From Clostridia bacterium (lineage in GTDB: Bacteria; Bacillota; Clostridia; Oscillospirales; CAG-382): a stretch of 35,489 bases of DNA. The notes below the pieces were generated by a model. It did not search any database and was not told the DNA's origin. It was given only the letters and a program-made list of their open reading frames with translations. The stretch lies in contig JAFTTN010000027.1 of the NCBI GenBank assembly GCA_017466805.1, positions 1 to 35,489 on the forward strand, read 5' to 3'. The translations under genes and the position numbers were made by a program. Below are positions 22,773 through 31,187 of this stretch, piece by piece (the first letter of the stretch is position 1; each line of letters opens with the position of its first letter).

Positions 22773-25091
22773 TTACATTTTATTTTTCAAAAGCTCGCTT
22801 CTTGTGGCTTTGTCGGGAAGTCCCGTCGGCTCCAAGCCTCTGCTGCTTTGCCAATCGGCAAGCGCTCTTCGGCTTTTTATTCCAAAAATCGGACCGCTCC
22901 CCACGTTTATTCCGTTTTGCCGCATAATATCCTTCAGCTCGGAAACCTTTATTTCGCGCACCGCCTCGCTTTTCGCAAAAGCCGCCCTTGCACCGCTCGG
23001 CAGACAGCCGTTTATCACCGCGGCGTAGATATAGTTTACAAGCAGGTGGGTGCTTTCGTTAACGGTTGCCGTTTCGGTCAGCCCGAATACGCGCTGCAGT
23101 CTTCCTACAGCGTTTGCCGTGGCAGAGCCGTAAAGTCCGTCGACGGTTAACTGCGGTATATATGGAATTGCACCGTGAATTGTATTTATCCTGCTTTGAA
23201 TATACCGCACGCTATCGCCGCTCGAGCCGATATTAAGAATCGTATTCGGGTATGGCATAGCGTTTTCACTTTCGGCGGTTGCGAATATGCAGTTTTTTAA
23301 AACGGTTGCGTATATTTGATTTATCTTATCCCAAAGCGGTTTATCGATACTTCCGTTTTGCGAATAGCCGAAAAGCTCGGCGAAAGCGTTTACCGCGCTT
23401 GCCGTGGCAGAGCCGAAAATACCGTCCTCATCAAGCTCGGGAATTGTTAAAAATACGTTGTTTATAATATTCAAAACCTGCTGTATATAGCGCACGTATT
23501 CGCCGTTTGCGCCCGATGACAGCACGAAATCGGGGTAGGGTATAGGCGTTATTGCGTTCGATGGCTCGTCGGTGTTATCGAGCGTGCCGTTGTATATTTC
23601 GACTATTCTGCTCCAAACAAATTCGTCGACAATTCCCGTCGGGCTCAAGCCGTATGCGTTTTGGAACGATTGCACGGCGCGCGCCGTGTCGGCACCGTAG
23701 ATTCCGTCGAGCCGAGGGGATTCGACTATAGGGTTAAAACGGCTTATTCTTTGCAGATAAAACTGTATTTCCTGTACCTCCGAGCCGCGCGCACCGTTTT
23801 TCAGCGGCTCGCCGGGGTATAGCTGTTGGTTATAAGCGGCGCGCTGGCCCTCGCTCGTTATTTCGGCAAGCCGTTTTACCGATGCATATATCTGCGAAAT
23901 TCTGTACCAGGTCGCCTTGTCTGTAACCCCGGTTATTTCCAAAATAAAAAGCCTTTGAAATTCGCGCACGCTGTTTACCGTCTGCTCGTTGTAAATCCCG
24001 TTCACCTCGATAAGCGGTATAAGCGGGAAATTTATCGCAATACGGTTTAACTGCTCTTGTATTATTCTTACGTTTTCGTTGCTGTCGCCGAACGATAACG
24101 GCTCGCCGGGGTAGGATTCCTCGGGCGTGCGTATATCGTCGGTTTGGGTAATGCTTATATCGCCGTAATAAAAGGCAAGTATATCGTCGCTCGTCTGTCC
24201 GCTTTCGGCAAGCGCAACCGTGCCCCATTGCGAAAGTCCCGCGCAGGTGGTTGTGGTGCCGTTGCAATATGAAGCAAACAGCGGCTCGATGCGGTTAGGC
24301 CGTACGATGTAATTGTTGAAAATATCGTCTACTATAACGCTTACCTCGTCGAAAATATTTCTGCCGTAGACGAATGCCTGGTCGAAGGCGGTTGAATTGG
24401 TTATGTCGAAATCATATCCTCGACTTCGGTACCATTCGGTATATATTCGGTTAAGCGTAAGCGATATTTGCGCAAGGATATTCGAGCGCAACGCCTCCTT
24501 CGGCCAGGTGGGGTATATTTCGCTGCTGGCTACGTTTTTTATATAATCGGTGAACGCAACCGTAACGTTGGGGGCGCTTTCGTCGGGCGTGCCGAGATGT
24601 ACGGTTACCGTTTCGGGTATAAATACCCCTTCGCCGATAGCAACCGCAGGCAAAGCCGCGGTCGGAATGCTTTCGCCTTGAAGGGTGCCGCCGCTTTCGC
24701 GCAGGGCGTGCTCGGGTATGCGTATAATAATCGTTTCGGATTCGTTTGGCACTCTTTCGCCCTCGGGCAGAGGTACAAGGTCTATCGGAAGCCGTGTAAC
24801 CGTGCCCTCGAATATTTGTACCCCGAATATCTGCATTCGGTACCAGCCCTCCGCAAGCACGGTTACGTTGTAGCGCGAATAGGGAAGGACTGCGTTGGCA
24901 TCGCTGTCGAGCGATAAGCTTTTTTGCGGTGCTTCAAGCTTGGCGGTGCGGGTAATTCCTCCGCTTGCCGCGGTTAAAAACTCATAAAAAACGGTTTGCC
25001 CGCTTTCGTCGGTTACGGTTACCGCTCCGCTGTTTATCGGCAACGCGTTTTTTGCACTTCTTAATACGAAAACAAGATCGCCCGTCGGCAT
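22773..25091 (-). CDS. SpoIID-like protein with five peptidoglycan-binding repeats
   Basis: 772 residues from the ATG at 25091, which has AAAGGA 8 nt upstream; two ATGs 6 and 9 nt earlier sit too close to that site. N-terminal beta-rich part (about 1-185); SpoIID/LytB-like domain (about 185-310; P-K-E-A-L-R-S-N-I-L-A-Q-I, F-D-I-T-N-S-T, S-Q-W-G-T-V-A-L-A, I-L-A-F-Y-Y-G); then five PG_binding_1 repeats (about 333-402, 432-500, 523-594, 620-689, 712-767) with G-x-x-G-x-x-V-x-x-I-Q and D-G-I-Y/F-G-x-x-T-A cores. SpoIID is a lytic transglycosylase used in spore engulfment. No signal peptide or TM helix is visible, so how it reaches the wall is unclear; it might be released on mother-cell lysis or be a spore-associated protein. 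A related uncharacterised clostridial family is the best match. Confidence 0.82.
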   Translation of the reverse strand: MPTGDLVFVLRSAKNALPINSGAVTVTDESGQTVFYEFLTAASGGITRTAKLEAPQKSLSLDSDANAVLPYSRYNVTVLAEGWYRMQIFGVQIFEGTVTRLPIDLVPLPEGERVPNESETIIIRIPEHALRESGGTLQGESIPTAALPAVAIGEGVFIPETVTVHLGTPDESAPNVTVAFTDYIKNVASSEIYPTWPKEALRSNILAQISLTLNRIYTEWYRSRGYDFDITNSTAFDQAFVYGRNIFDEVSVIVDDIFNNYIVRPNRIEPLFASYCNGTTTTCAGLSQWGTVALAESGQTSDDILAFYYGDISITQTDDIRTPEESYPGEPLSFGDSNENVRIIQEQLNRIAINFPLIPLIEVNGIYNEQTVNSVREFQRLFILEITGVTDKATWYRISQIYASVKRLAEITSEGQRAAYNQQLYPGEPLKNGARGSEVQEIQFYLQRISRFNPIVESPRLDGIYGADTARAVQSFQNAYGLSPTGIVDEFVWSRIVEIYNGTLDNTDEPSNAITPIPYPDFVLSSGANGEYVRYIQQVLNIINNVFLTIPELDEDGIFGSATASAVNAFAELFGYSQNGSIDKPLWDKINQIYATVLKNCIFATAESENAMPYPNTILNIGSSGDSVRYIQSRINTIHGAIPYIPQLTVDGLYGSATANAVGRLQRVFGLTETATVNESTHLLVNYIYAAVINGCLPSGARAAFAKSEAVREIKVSELKDIMRQNGINVGSGPIFGIKSRRALADWQSSRGLEPTGLPDKATRSELLKNKM

Positions 25092-25132
25092 TGGCATCAT
25101 CCTTTATTCAAATCTTGTTACAGTATATGCTG

Positions 25133-25167
25133 CAAAAAAACAAAATCGAAGCCGAAGCCTCGATTTT
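25133..25167 (-). terminator. Terminator of the ABC exporter/nucleotidyltransferase operon
   Basis: AAAATCGA (25142-25149) pairs with TCGATTTT (25160-25167), with inner GC pairs. On the minus strand it is followed by GTTTTTTT, and it lies 4 nt past the stop at 25171. Confidence 0.88.
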
Positions 25168-25170
25168 ATA

Positions 25171-26274
25171 TTATAATCCCAGCATTGTTAAAAGCTCGCC
25201 GCAGTCGTTCGATTTCGATTTGCCCCGCAGCTCGCTCTTCGCCGCCTTAAATTTGCTTTTGTTCAACAGCGTAAACCAACGTTTTACCCAATAATAAGGA
25301 ATTAAAATCGGATATTTATCGATTTTCGGGTATACCAAGCGCAGCTTTTCACGCGGCATAAATATGCGGTTTAAAAGGTATTTTGCATATCCGCCCTTTT
25401 TGTGCTTGCCCAATCCGCCAAGATTTTCGCGGCTTCCGTATACCCCGCCCGAAACGATATATTGTTCCATCAGCTTTGTTAAACGGTCGTGCGCCCGTCC
25501 TTCGAACCACACCTCGCAAAGCGATATAACTCCGTTGTAAAAATCAAACGCACCGCATTGCTTTAATAATTGCGAAAGCAGGCTCGCGTCGACATTGTGC
25601 GCTTTGTTATACAGCCAAAGGTCGATAAACGGACGTATTCCGCAACCGCCCTCGGTAAAATGAGCAAGCATATGCGCGATATGGTAAAAAACGAAAAATT
25701 CCTGTGTGAAGGCGTATTCGTTTTTGTCTACCGAAATTGTATAGTCCCAAGCGTTTATAAGTATTTTGTTCAGCGCTTCGTTATCGCATAACAGCGAAAA
25801 ATGAATTTCGGCATTAACTCCGCTTTTGGATATAAACGAAATATCCCTCTCGCCGTCGCTTTCCTGATTGTAGCCCGCGGAACGCAGCCTTTCGGTAGCG
25901 CGCGATTTGTGCTCGGGCTTAATAAGTATATCTATATCACAGCTCGTTCGCATCCACGCCTGCGGATATAAATTTTTCATCACCGCGCCCTTAAGCAGAA
26001 TATAGGGAATTTCTTCGTTTTGAAAAATCGAGGTGATGCGCGTAAGCTCGTAATCCTGCTGCTCGCGGCGCATTATTGCCAAAAGCTTTTGCTTTTTCAA
26101 GCTCGCGCCGAGCTCGCCTTTCGGCAGTACGTCTTGCTTTTCGAGCGCACCCGATATAAGATGCGCAAGGTCGTGCCTTTCGGAAACGGCGCAAACCGTA
26201 TTTATATCGCAGCCGTTCGGCAAAACGTATTCGCTGTCGGTTATATACGCCTTGATTATATCGGTAATTATCAT
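25171..26274 (-). CDS. Nucleotidyltransferase-family protein (NTP_transf_5, PF14907-like)
   Basis: 367 residues, cytoplasmic. The nucleotidyltransferase core includes Y-I-L-L-K-G-A-V-M (91-99) and R-T-S-C-D-I-D-I-L-I (109-118), with D113 and D115 as the metal-binding pair; E156 or so in A-E-I-H-F may be the third acidic residue. A helical C-terminal part follows, with F-Y-H-I-A-H-M-L-A-H-F. Length fits PF14907. Such proteins often sit in polysaccharide or peptide-product loci, but no substrate is established. The gene follows the ABC exporter pair by 18 nt on the same strand and is the last of that operon, so a role linked to the exported compound (modification or immunity) is a reasonable inference only. 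Confidence 0.82.
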   Translation of the reverse strand: MIITDIIKAYITDSEYVLPNGCDINTVCAVSERHDLAHLISGALEKQDVLPKGELGASLKKQKLLAIMRREQQDYELTRITSIFQNEEIPYILLKGAVMKNLYPQAWMRTSCDIDILIKPEHKSRATERLRSAGYNQESDGERDISFISKSGVNAEIHFSLLCDNEALNKILINAWDYTISVDKNEYAFTQEFFVFYHIAHMLAHFTEGGCGIRPFIDLWLYNKAHNVDASLLSQLLKQCGAFDFYNGVISLCEVWFEGRAHDRLTKLMEQYIVSGGVYGSRENLGGLGKHKKGGYAKYLLNRIFMPREKLRLVYPKIDKYPILIPYYWVKRWFTLLNKSKFKAAKSELRGKSKSNDCGELLTMLGL

Positions 26275-26292
26275 TGCGCCGCTCCTCCTTTT

Positions 26293-28176
26293 TTATTGAT
26301 TAAGCAAAGCCTTGTCCTGCTGCAGCTTATATAGACCGTAATATCTGCCCTTTTTGTCGAGCAGCTCTTGGTGCGTGCCCGATTCGATTATTTCGCCGTG
26401 CGAAAGGTAAATAATTCTGTCGGCGTTGCGAATTGTCGAAAGCCTGTGTGCAACGATAAGCAGAGTTCCGATGCTCATCAGCTTTTCGAGCGAATCCTGA
26501 ATAAGAATTTCGGTTTCGGTATCGATGTTTGCCGTCGCCTCGTCGAGAATCATAATTTCGGGCTTGTGAATTATCGTGCGGGCAAAGGAAATAAGCTGTC
26601 TTTGCCCTGCGGAAAAGTTCGCACCGCGCTCCATAACCTCCTCGTCAAGCCCGTTTTTGAGCTTTGCGATAAGCTTGTCGGCGTTAACGTAACGGCAGGC
26701 GTCCGTAACGCTTTCATCGCTTATACCCTCCTTGCGCAGAAGTATGTTCGAGCGTATTGTGCCCGAAAACAGAAATACGTCCTGAAGCATCTGCCCGAAA
26801 TGCTTGCGAAGCGAGGAAATTTTAATTTTTCTTATATTAATTCCGTCGATAAGGATTTCGCCCTTTTGAATATCGTAATTCCTGCAGATAAGCGAAAGAA
26901 TAGTGGTCTTACCCGAGCCCGTCGAGCCGCAAAACGCAACCGTTTCGCCTGCGTTTACCTTAAACGAAACGTCTTTTAGCACCCAATCCTCGCCCTTGTA
27001 GGCAAACCATACGTTTTTAAATTCTATTTCGCCGTTTACCTCGGTCAGCTCGATAGCGCCCTCGTCGTCCACTACGTCGGGCTTTATATCGAACACGGTA
27101 AAAATCTTTTCGGCAGAGGCAAAAGCCGATTGCAGCCAGTTGAACTGCTCGGCAAGGCTTTGTATGGGGTTAAAGAACTTCGAGATATACATATAGAACG
27201 ATACCACTATACCGCTCGTAACCGTTTGCCCCATAAATTCGGTGTTTTTAATATATCCGCGCGCGCCGAGATACAAAAGGCAAAGCACCGAGGTGATATA
27301 AAGCATATATACCATCGGTCTGAATATGCCGAAAACGAACATCTGGCGGTATTTTGCCGCCTTCAGCTTGTTGTTCTTGCCGTCGAACTCCTGCATCTTT
27401 CGGTCCTCGCGGTTAAAGATTTGAATAATCTTCATACCCGAAAGGTTTTCGGAAAGGAAGGTGTTTATATCGGTCGTGCCGTCCTTTACCTCGCGGTACG
27501 CCTTGCGCGAGAATTTGCGGAATATAACCGTAAACAGCGCGATAAACGGCGCGAAGCAAAGCACCATAAGCGTAAAGCCGTAATTTAGCAAAAGCATTGC
27601 GCCGACAACGCCGAAGATAACGAAAACATTCTTTACAAGGTTAACCAGAATATTCGTAAACAGCATCGATATAGCGTTGGTATCGTTGGTTACACGCGTT
27701 ACCAGCTTGCCGACAGGCATTGTGTTAAGCTGCCCGTGCGAAAGACTTTCGATGTGCGAGAACAGGTCTTCACGCAGGGCGGAAAGAATTTTTTGCCCGG
27801 TTTTTTGCAAAACTATCGCTTGGATATAGGTGCAGATTAGCGAAATTATAAGTATGCCCGCATAAATAATAACGTAGCTTAAAAGCCTGCTGTATTCGAA
27901 ATCGGTTTTTATCATTTCCTCGATATCGCCGATAAGCGTGGGGGCGATAATATCGTAGGAAATCGAAAACAGCATTATTAAAAGGACGAAAGCAAAGCTT
28001 TTTGCGTGGGGGCGCGCGTATTTCATCAAACGGCGCACTATTTCGCCGTCGGTCATATTGCGGTCAAAGCCGATAGCTTCCTTTTTGTCCTTTATCGAAA
28101 AATAAGCGCAGATAAATATTGCCGACATCAAGCCGATAACGCCGCCGACTATAAGCAGAGGATAAAACTCGTACAT
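26293..28176 (-). CDS. Heterodimeric ABC exporter subunit with canonical Walker B
   Basis: 627 residues: an extra N-terminal membrane helix (about 5-27), a six-helix exporter domain (about 58-345), then an ATPase domain (about 383-627). Walker A G-S-T-G-S-G-K-T (417-424), signature F-S-A-G-Q (521-525, degenerate), Walker B I-M-I-L-D-E with catalytic E546, H-loop H577. A good GGAGGG site precedes the ATG. Twelve bases separate it from the partner gene upstream. The canonical Glu with a degenerate signature is what is expected of the BmrD/TM288-type half of an asymmetric multidrug or peptide exporter. The exported substrate is not known; the downstream nucleotidyltransferase gene is the only contextual hint. 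Confidence 0.93.
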   Translation of the reverse strand: MYEFYPLLIVGGVIGLMSAIFICAYFSIKDKKEAIGFDRNMTDGEIVRRLMKYARPHAKSFAFVLLIMLFSISYDIIAPTLIGDIEEMIKTDFEYSRLLSYVIIYAGILIISLICTYIQAIVLQKTGQKILSALREDLFSHIESLSHGQLNTMPVGKLVTRVTNDTNAISMLFTNILVNLVKNVFVIFGVVGAMLLLNYGFTLMVLCFAPFIALFTVIFRKFSRKAYREVKDGTTDINTFLSENLSGMKIIQIFNREDRKMQEFDGKNNKLKAAKYRQMFVFGIFRPMVYMLYITSVLCLLYLGARGYIKNTEFMGQTVTSGIVVSFYMYISKFFNPIQSLAEQFNWLQSAFASAEKIFTVFDIKPDVVDDEGAIELTEVNGEIEFKNVWFAYKGEDWVLKDVSFKVNAGETVAFCGSTGSGKTTILSLICRNYDIQKGEILIDGINIRKIKISSLRKHFGQMLQDVFLFSGTIRSNILLRKEGISDESVTDACRYVNADKLIAKLKNGLDEEVMERGANFSAGQRQLISFARTIIHKPEIMILDEATANIDTETEILIQDSLEKLMSIGTLLIVAHRLSTIRNADRIIYLSHGEIIESGTHQELLDKKGRYYGLYKLQQDKALLNQ

Positions 28177-28188
28177 TTGCGCCCCTCC

Positions 28189-29964
28189 CTACATATTGCT
28201 TTCGAGCGCGTTTAACCGCTGAAGCTCGACCATATTATGATAAGCTGTGCAACGGCTGTAAAGCTCTTCGTGCCTGCCGACGTCGATAATTTCGCCGTCG
28301 TCGATAAAAATAATCTTGTCCATATTTTCGATAGTGGTTATTCTGTGTGCTATAAGTATCGTCGTTTTGCCCTTGCGGGTGTTTTTCAAATTATCGAGAA
28401 TTACCTTTTCGGTCTTTACGTCAACCGCCGAAACCGAATCGTCGAGTATTAAAATTTCGGCGTTCTTCATCAGCGCTCTCGCAATAGAAATGCGTTGCTT
28501 TTGCCCGCCCGATACCGTAACGCCGCGCTCGCCCAAAACCGTTTCGTAGCCCTCGGGGAAATCGACTATGTTTTCGTGAACGTCGGCAAGCTTGGCAGCG
28601 TTTTCTATATCCGCTTTTTCGTTTCGGTCGGATGCAAACGCAATGTTTTCGGCAATGGTGTCGCTAAACAAAAAGTTGTCCTGCGGGACGTACGCCGCGT
28701 GCTCGCGCAGTGCCTTTATCGGAATATCGTTCACGTCGATTCCGTCGATAAAAATACTGCCGTTCGGCACGTTGTAGGTGCGCAGTATAAGGTCGGCAAC
28801 GGTGGTTTTGCCGCAGCCGGTGCGCCCCACTATACCCACGTTTTCGCCGGCTTCGATGCTAAAGGAAACGTTTTTCAGAACGTCGTAATCGCCGTCGGGA
28901 TAGCGGAAGGTGAGGTTTTTGAATTCGATTTTGCCCTTTATTCCTTCGGGTGCGGAAATACCCTTTCTGTCGGTCATTTCGGGGATAGAATCGAGCAGCT
29001 CGCTTATTCGGTTAAGCGACGCCTTCCCGCGTGAATTCATTTCTATAAGCTGTGAAATAGCCATTATCGGCCATACTATCGCCGTGAAATAGCCGATAAA
29101 TTCAACAAGCTGTCCGGCATTGAATTCGCCGATATATACCAAATAACCGCCGTATCCGAGCACAACGCAAACCACCGATTCGACAAGCAGGGTGACCGCA
29201 ACGTTAAGCTTTACCGAAAGCTTGGTGTATTCGATATTCGCGTCCTCGTTTTGCTTGTTTAGCTTGCGGAAGGCAAGAAGCTCCAACGCTTCCTTTACAA
29301 ACGCCTTTATTACCGCAATTCCAGCAAAGCTTTCCTGCGAAAAATCCGAAAGCGCCGAAAAGGCCTCTTGGCGCTTTTCCCATTTTAATGTCATATATTT
29401 GCCGAGAATCAAGCCGCCTATAAGCAATATTGCCATAGGTATCATCGAAAACGCGGTAAGTATTGCGTCCATTCGGAACATTTTGTATAGCGCAAGCACA
29501 CCGAGCAGCAATGCGTCGAAGAACATCATAATGCCCATACCGAAGCAGTCCTGCACGGTTTCCAAATCGTTTGTAAACAGCGACATCAAATTGCCGACCT
29601 TGTTGTGCTGGTAATAGTTCTGCGAAAGATTTCTGCAACGGTCGAACATTTTGCTTCGAAGCGCGGTTTCGATGCGTATACCCGAGCCGAAGAAGCATAT
29701 TCTCCAAAGGAATCTGCCGAATATCATTGCAAGAATAACGAAAAGCAGAGGTCTGCATATTTCGTCAAGCAAAAAATTCATATCGAACGGGACGGTAACG
29801 CCGTCCTTTATTGCATAGCCGTTGTTTATGCCGTTTATAACCGTGCGGTAAAGCTCGGGCACGACAAGCTGCATATAGTCTACCAGCACGAGCGATAAAA
29901 TACCGAGCAAAAGCCACGGCGAATATTTAAAATAATATTTGTTAATGTGCTTTCCGAAAAGCAT
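28189..29964 (-). CDS. Heterodimeric ABC exporter subunit with degenerate Walker B (Asp for Glu)
   Basis: 591 residues: six-helix exporter domain (about 15-310) and ATPase domain (about 345-591). Walker A G-R-T-G-C-G-K-T (380-387), canonical signature V-S-G-G-Q (484-488), Walker B I-L-I-L-D-D with D509 at the catalytic glutamate position, H-loop in A-H-R. This complements its partner exactly: together they form one good site (partner Walker motifs with this signature) and one degenerate site (this Walker B with the partner's F-S-A-G-Q), as known for BmrC/BmrD and TM287/TM288. GGAG precedes the ATG. First gene of a three-gene operon whose -35 overlaps the end of the GNAT gene. Confidence 0.93.
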   Translation of the reverse strand: MLFGKHINKYYFKYSPWLLLGILSLVLVDYMQLVVPELYRTVINGINNGYAIKDGVTVPFDMNFLLDEICRPLLFVILAMIFGRFLWRICFFGSGIRIETALRSKMFDRCRNLSQNYYQHNKVGNLMSLFTNDLETVQDCFGMGIMMFFDALLLGVLALYKMFRMDAILTAFSMIPMAILLIGGLILGKYMTLKWEKRQEAFSALSDFSQESFAGIAVIKAFVKEALELLAFRKLNKQNEDANIEYTKLSVKLNVAVTLLVESVVCVVLGYGGYLVYIGEFNAGQLVEFIGYFTAIVWPIMAISQLIEMNSRGKASLNRISELLDSIPEMTDRKGISAPEGIKGKIEFKNLTFRYPDGDYDVLKNVSFSIEAGENVGIVGRTGCGKTTVADLILRTYNVPNGSIFIDGIDVNDIPIKALREHAAYVPQDNFLFSDTIAENIAFASDRNEKADIENAAKLADVHENIVDFPEGYETVLGERGVTVSGGQKQRISIARALMKNAEILILDDSVSAVDVKTEKVILDNLKNTRKGKTTILIAHRITTIENMDKIIFIDDGEIIDVGRHEELYSRCTAYHNMVELQRLNALESNM

Positions 29965-29996
29965 ATTCGTTTCTCCGTAATAAAAGGTTAAATTTT

Positions 29997-30025
29997 ATTA
30001 TAACACACAGCTTGCCGATTTACAA
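29997..30025 (-). promoter_or_regulatory. SigA-type promoter of the ABC exporter operon
   Basis: Minus-strand TTGTAA (30025-30020), a 17-nt spacer, and TATAAT (30002-29997). The -35 overlaps the last codons of the acetyltransferase gene. Confidence 0.7.
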
Positions 30026-30505
30026 TATTTTTTCGTAAGCAAGCCGTTCGTCGCCCGATTCGAGATATATTATTCCGCAATAAGTAAACCCGTTTTTTGA
30101 AAGCGATTTTTGCATCGGTATATTGTCGCGGTGGGTGTCGATCCGCAAAGCACCGTTTTTCGAAATGCCGTAATTATAGCATTCCGCCGCAACGCCTGCG
30201 CAGTGCTTTACAACGGCAATGCGGTGGATAACGTAATATTCACCGTCGGTAAGCCATTTGCCGTTATATATTTTATTATAGGTCCTGTCGGGCCCTTTAA
30301 AAAGGCAAAACACCCCCAATATTTCGCCGTTTTCCTCGCAAATATAACAGCTTTTGCTTTCTATATCGCGTAATATAAGCGAAAGCTCGGGGTAATCGCC
30401 GCCCCATTGGTGCATATTTCCGCTTGCACGCATAAAAAGCTTTGCGTTTTCGTATATTTCTTTTATTTTTTGCGCCTCGTTTACAAAAGCGTTTCTTATA
30501 TTCAT
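30020..30505 (-). CDS. GNAT-family N-acetyltransferase
   Basis: 161 residues, cytoplasmic. The GNAT order is visible: N-terminal helix and strand (I-R-N-A-F), N-G-E-I-L-G-V-F-C-L-F at about 59-69 (beta4), then H-R-I-A-V near 94-98 with an acetyl-CoA loop that lacks the usual Q/R-x-x-G-x-G/A. The C-terminal R-I-D-T-H-x-D-N-x-x-M-Q-K-S-L-S-K-N-G-F is typical of the small-molecule acetyltransferase group. Substrate unknown. It could continue into the ABC operon (55 nt between stop and start), but that operon also has its own promoter. Confidence 0.85.
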   Translation of the reverse strand: MNIRNAFVNEAQKIKEIYENAKLFMRASGNMHQWGGDYPELSLILRDIESKSCYICEENGEILGVFCLFKGPDRTYNKIYNGKWLTDGEYYVIHRIAVVKHCAGVAAECYNYGISKNGALRIDTHRDNIPMQKSLSKNGFTYCGIIYLESGDERLAYEKIL

Positions 30506-30521
30506 AATGTCACCCCAATAT

Positions 30522-30549
30522 ATTTTATACGATAAGTTTATATTGTCAA
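30522..30549 (-). promoter_or_regulatory. Probable promoter of the GNAT gene
   Basis: Minus-strand TTGACA (30549-30544), a 16-nt spacer, and TAAAAT (30527-30522). It lies back to back with the plus-strand promoter at 30561. Confidence 0.55.
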
Positions 30550-30560
30550 GATAAAAAGAC

Positions 30561-30589
30561 TTGAAAAATTATTTGCAAAATGGTATACT
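30561..30589 (+). promoter_or_regulatory. SigA-type promoter of the ECF S-component operon
   Basis: TTGAAA (30561-30566), a 17-nt spacer, and TATACT (30584-30589). Confidence 0.75.
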
Positions 30590-30624
30590 GTATCAGCGAA
30601 ATTTGTTTTGATTCGGAGAATAAA

Positions 30625-31170
30625 ATGGCAAAAGGAAAAAACGCCGCGCTTGCACGGCTTCTTTATTCGGCAATGTTTCTTGCCTTGGGGCTTTTGTTGC
30701 CCTTTTTAACCGCACAAATAAAGCCATTCGGCTCGGCATTGTGCCCTATGCATCTGCCCGTGCTTCTGTGCGGATTTATATGCGGTCCATATTGGGGAAT
30801 GGCTGTCGGTATTATCACGCCGATATTGCGCTCGGTCACCTTCGGTATGCCCGTGCTTATGCCCGATGCGGTCGCAATGGCATTCGAGCTTGCGGCATAC
30901 GCCTTTATTGCGGGTATGCTATACAAAAGGCTCGATAAAAATATGTTTCTTTTCTACGTCGAGCTTATCACCGCAATGGTTTGCGGCAGGCTTGTGTGGG
31001 GGCTCGTAACCTTCGCGTTTATCTTTTTGGGTATGGCAAACGGCACTATCGGTATTTCGATTATTTGGACTAAAACGGTTTTGCAAAGCATTCCCGGTAT
31101 AGTGCTTCAGCTTGTGGCGATACCGCCGATAATAAACGTACTTCGTAAAAACAGATTAATGCTTAACTGA
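30625..31170 (+). CDS. ECF transporter S component (substrate-binding membrane protein)
   Basis: 181 residues. ATG at 30625 has GGAG 6 nt upstream; the longer in-frame start overlaps the -10 box and is rejected. About six membrane helices. The sequence has the pattern of a common clostridial ECF S-component group: L-P-F-L-T-A-Q-I near the first helix, C-P-M-H-L-P-V-L-L-C-G-F-I-C-G-P, L-R-S-V-T-F-G-M-P-V-L-M-P, A-M-A-F-E-L-A-A-Y and C-G-R-L-V-W-G. S components bind a vitamin or related micronutrient and use the shared EcfA-EcfA'-EcfT energising module, which is not in this window. The vitamin cannot be read from sequence. It is followed 17 nt later by a solute-binding lipoprotein gene. Confidence 0.85.
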   Translation: MAKGKNAALARLLYSAMFLALGLLLPFLTAQIKPFGSALCPMHLPVLLCGFICGPYWGMAVGIITPILRSVTFGMPVLMPDAVAMAFELAAYAFIAGMLYKRLDKNMFLFYVELITAMVCGRLVWGLVTFAFIFLGMANGTIGISIIWTKTVLQSIPGIVLQLVAIPPIINVLRKNRLMLN

Positions 31171-31187
31171 TAAAAGGAGCAAAAGCA

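Noticed and set aside
25091-25135. SigE-like -10 (CATATACT) upstream of the SpoIID-like gene
   Set aside because: The -10 resembles a sporulation sigma site, but no matching -35 is found at the right distance, so I do not list it as a promoter.
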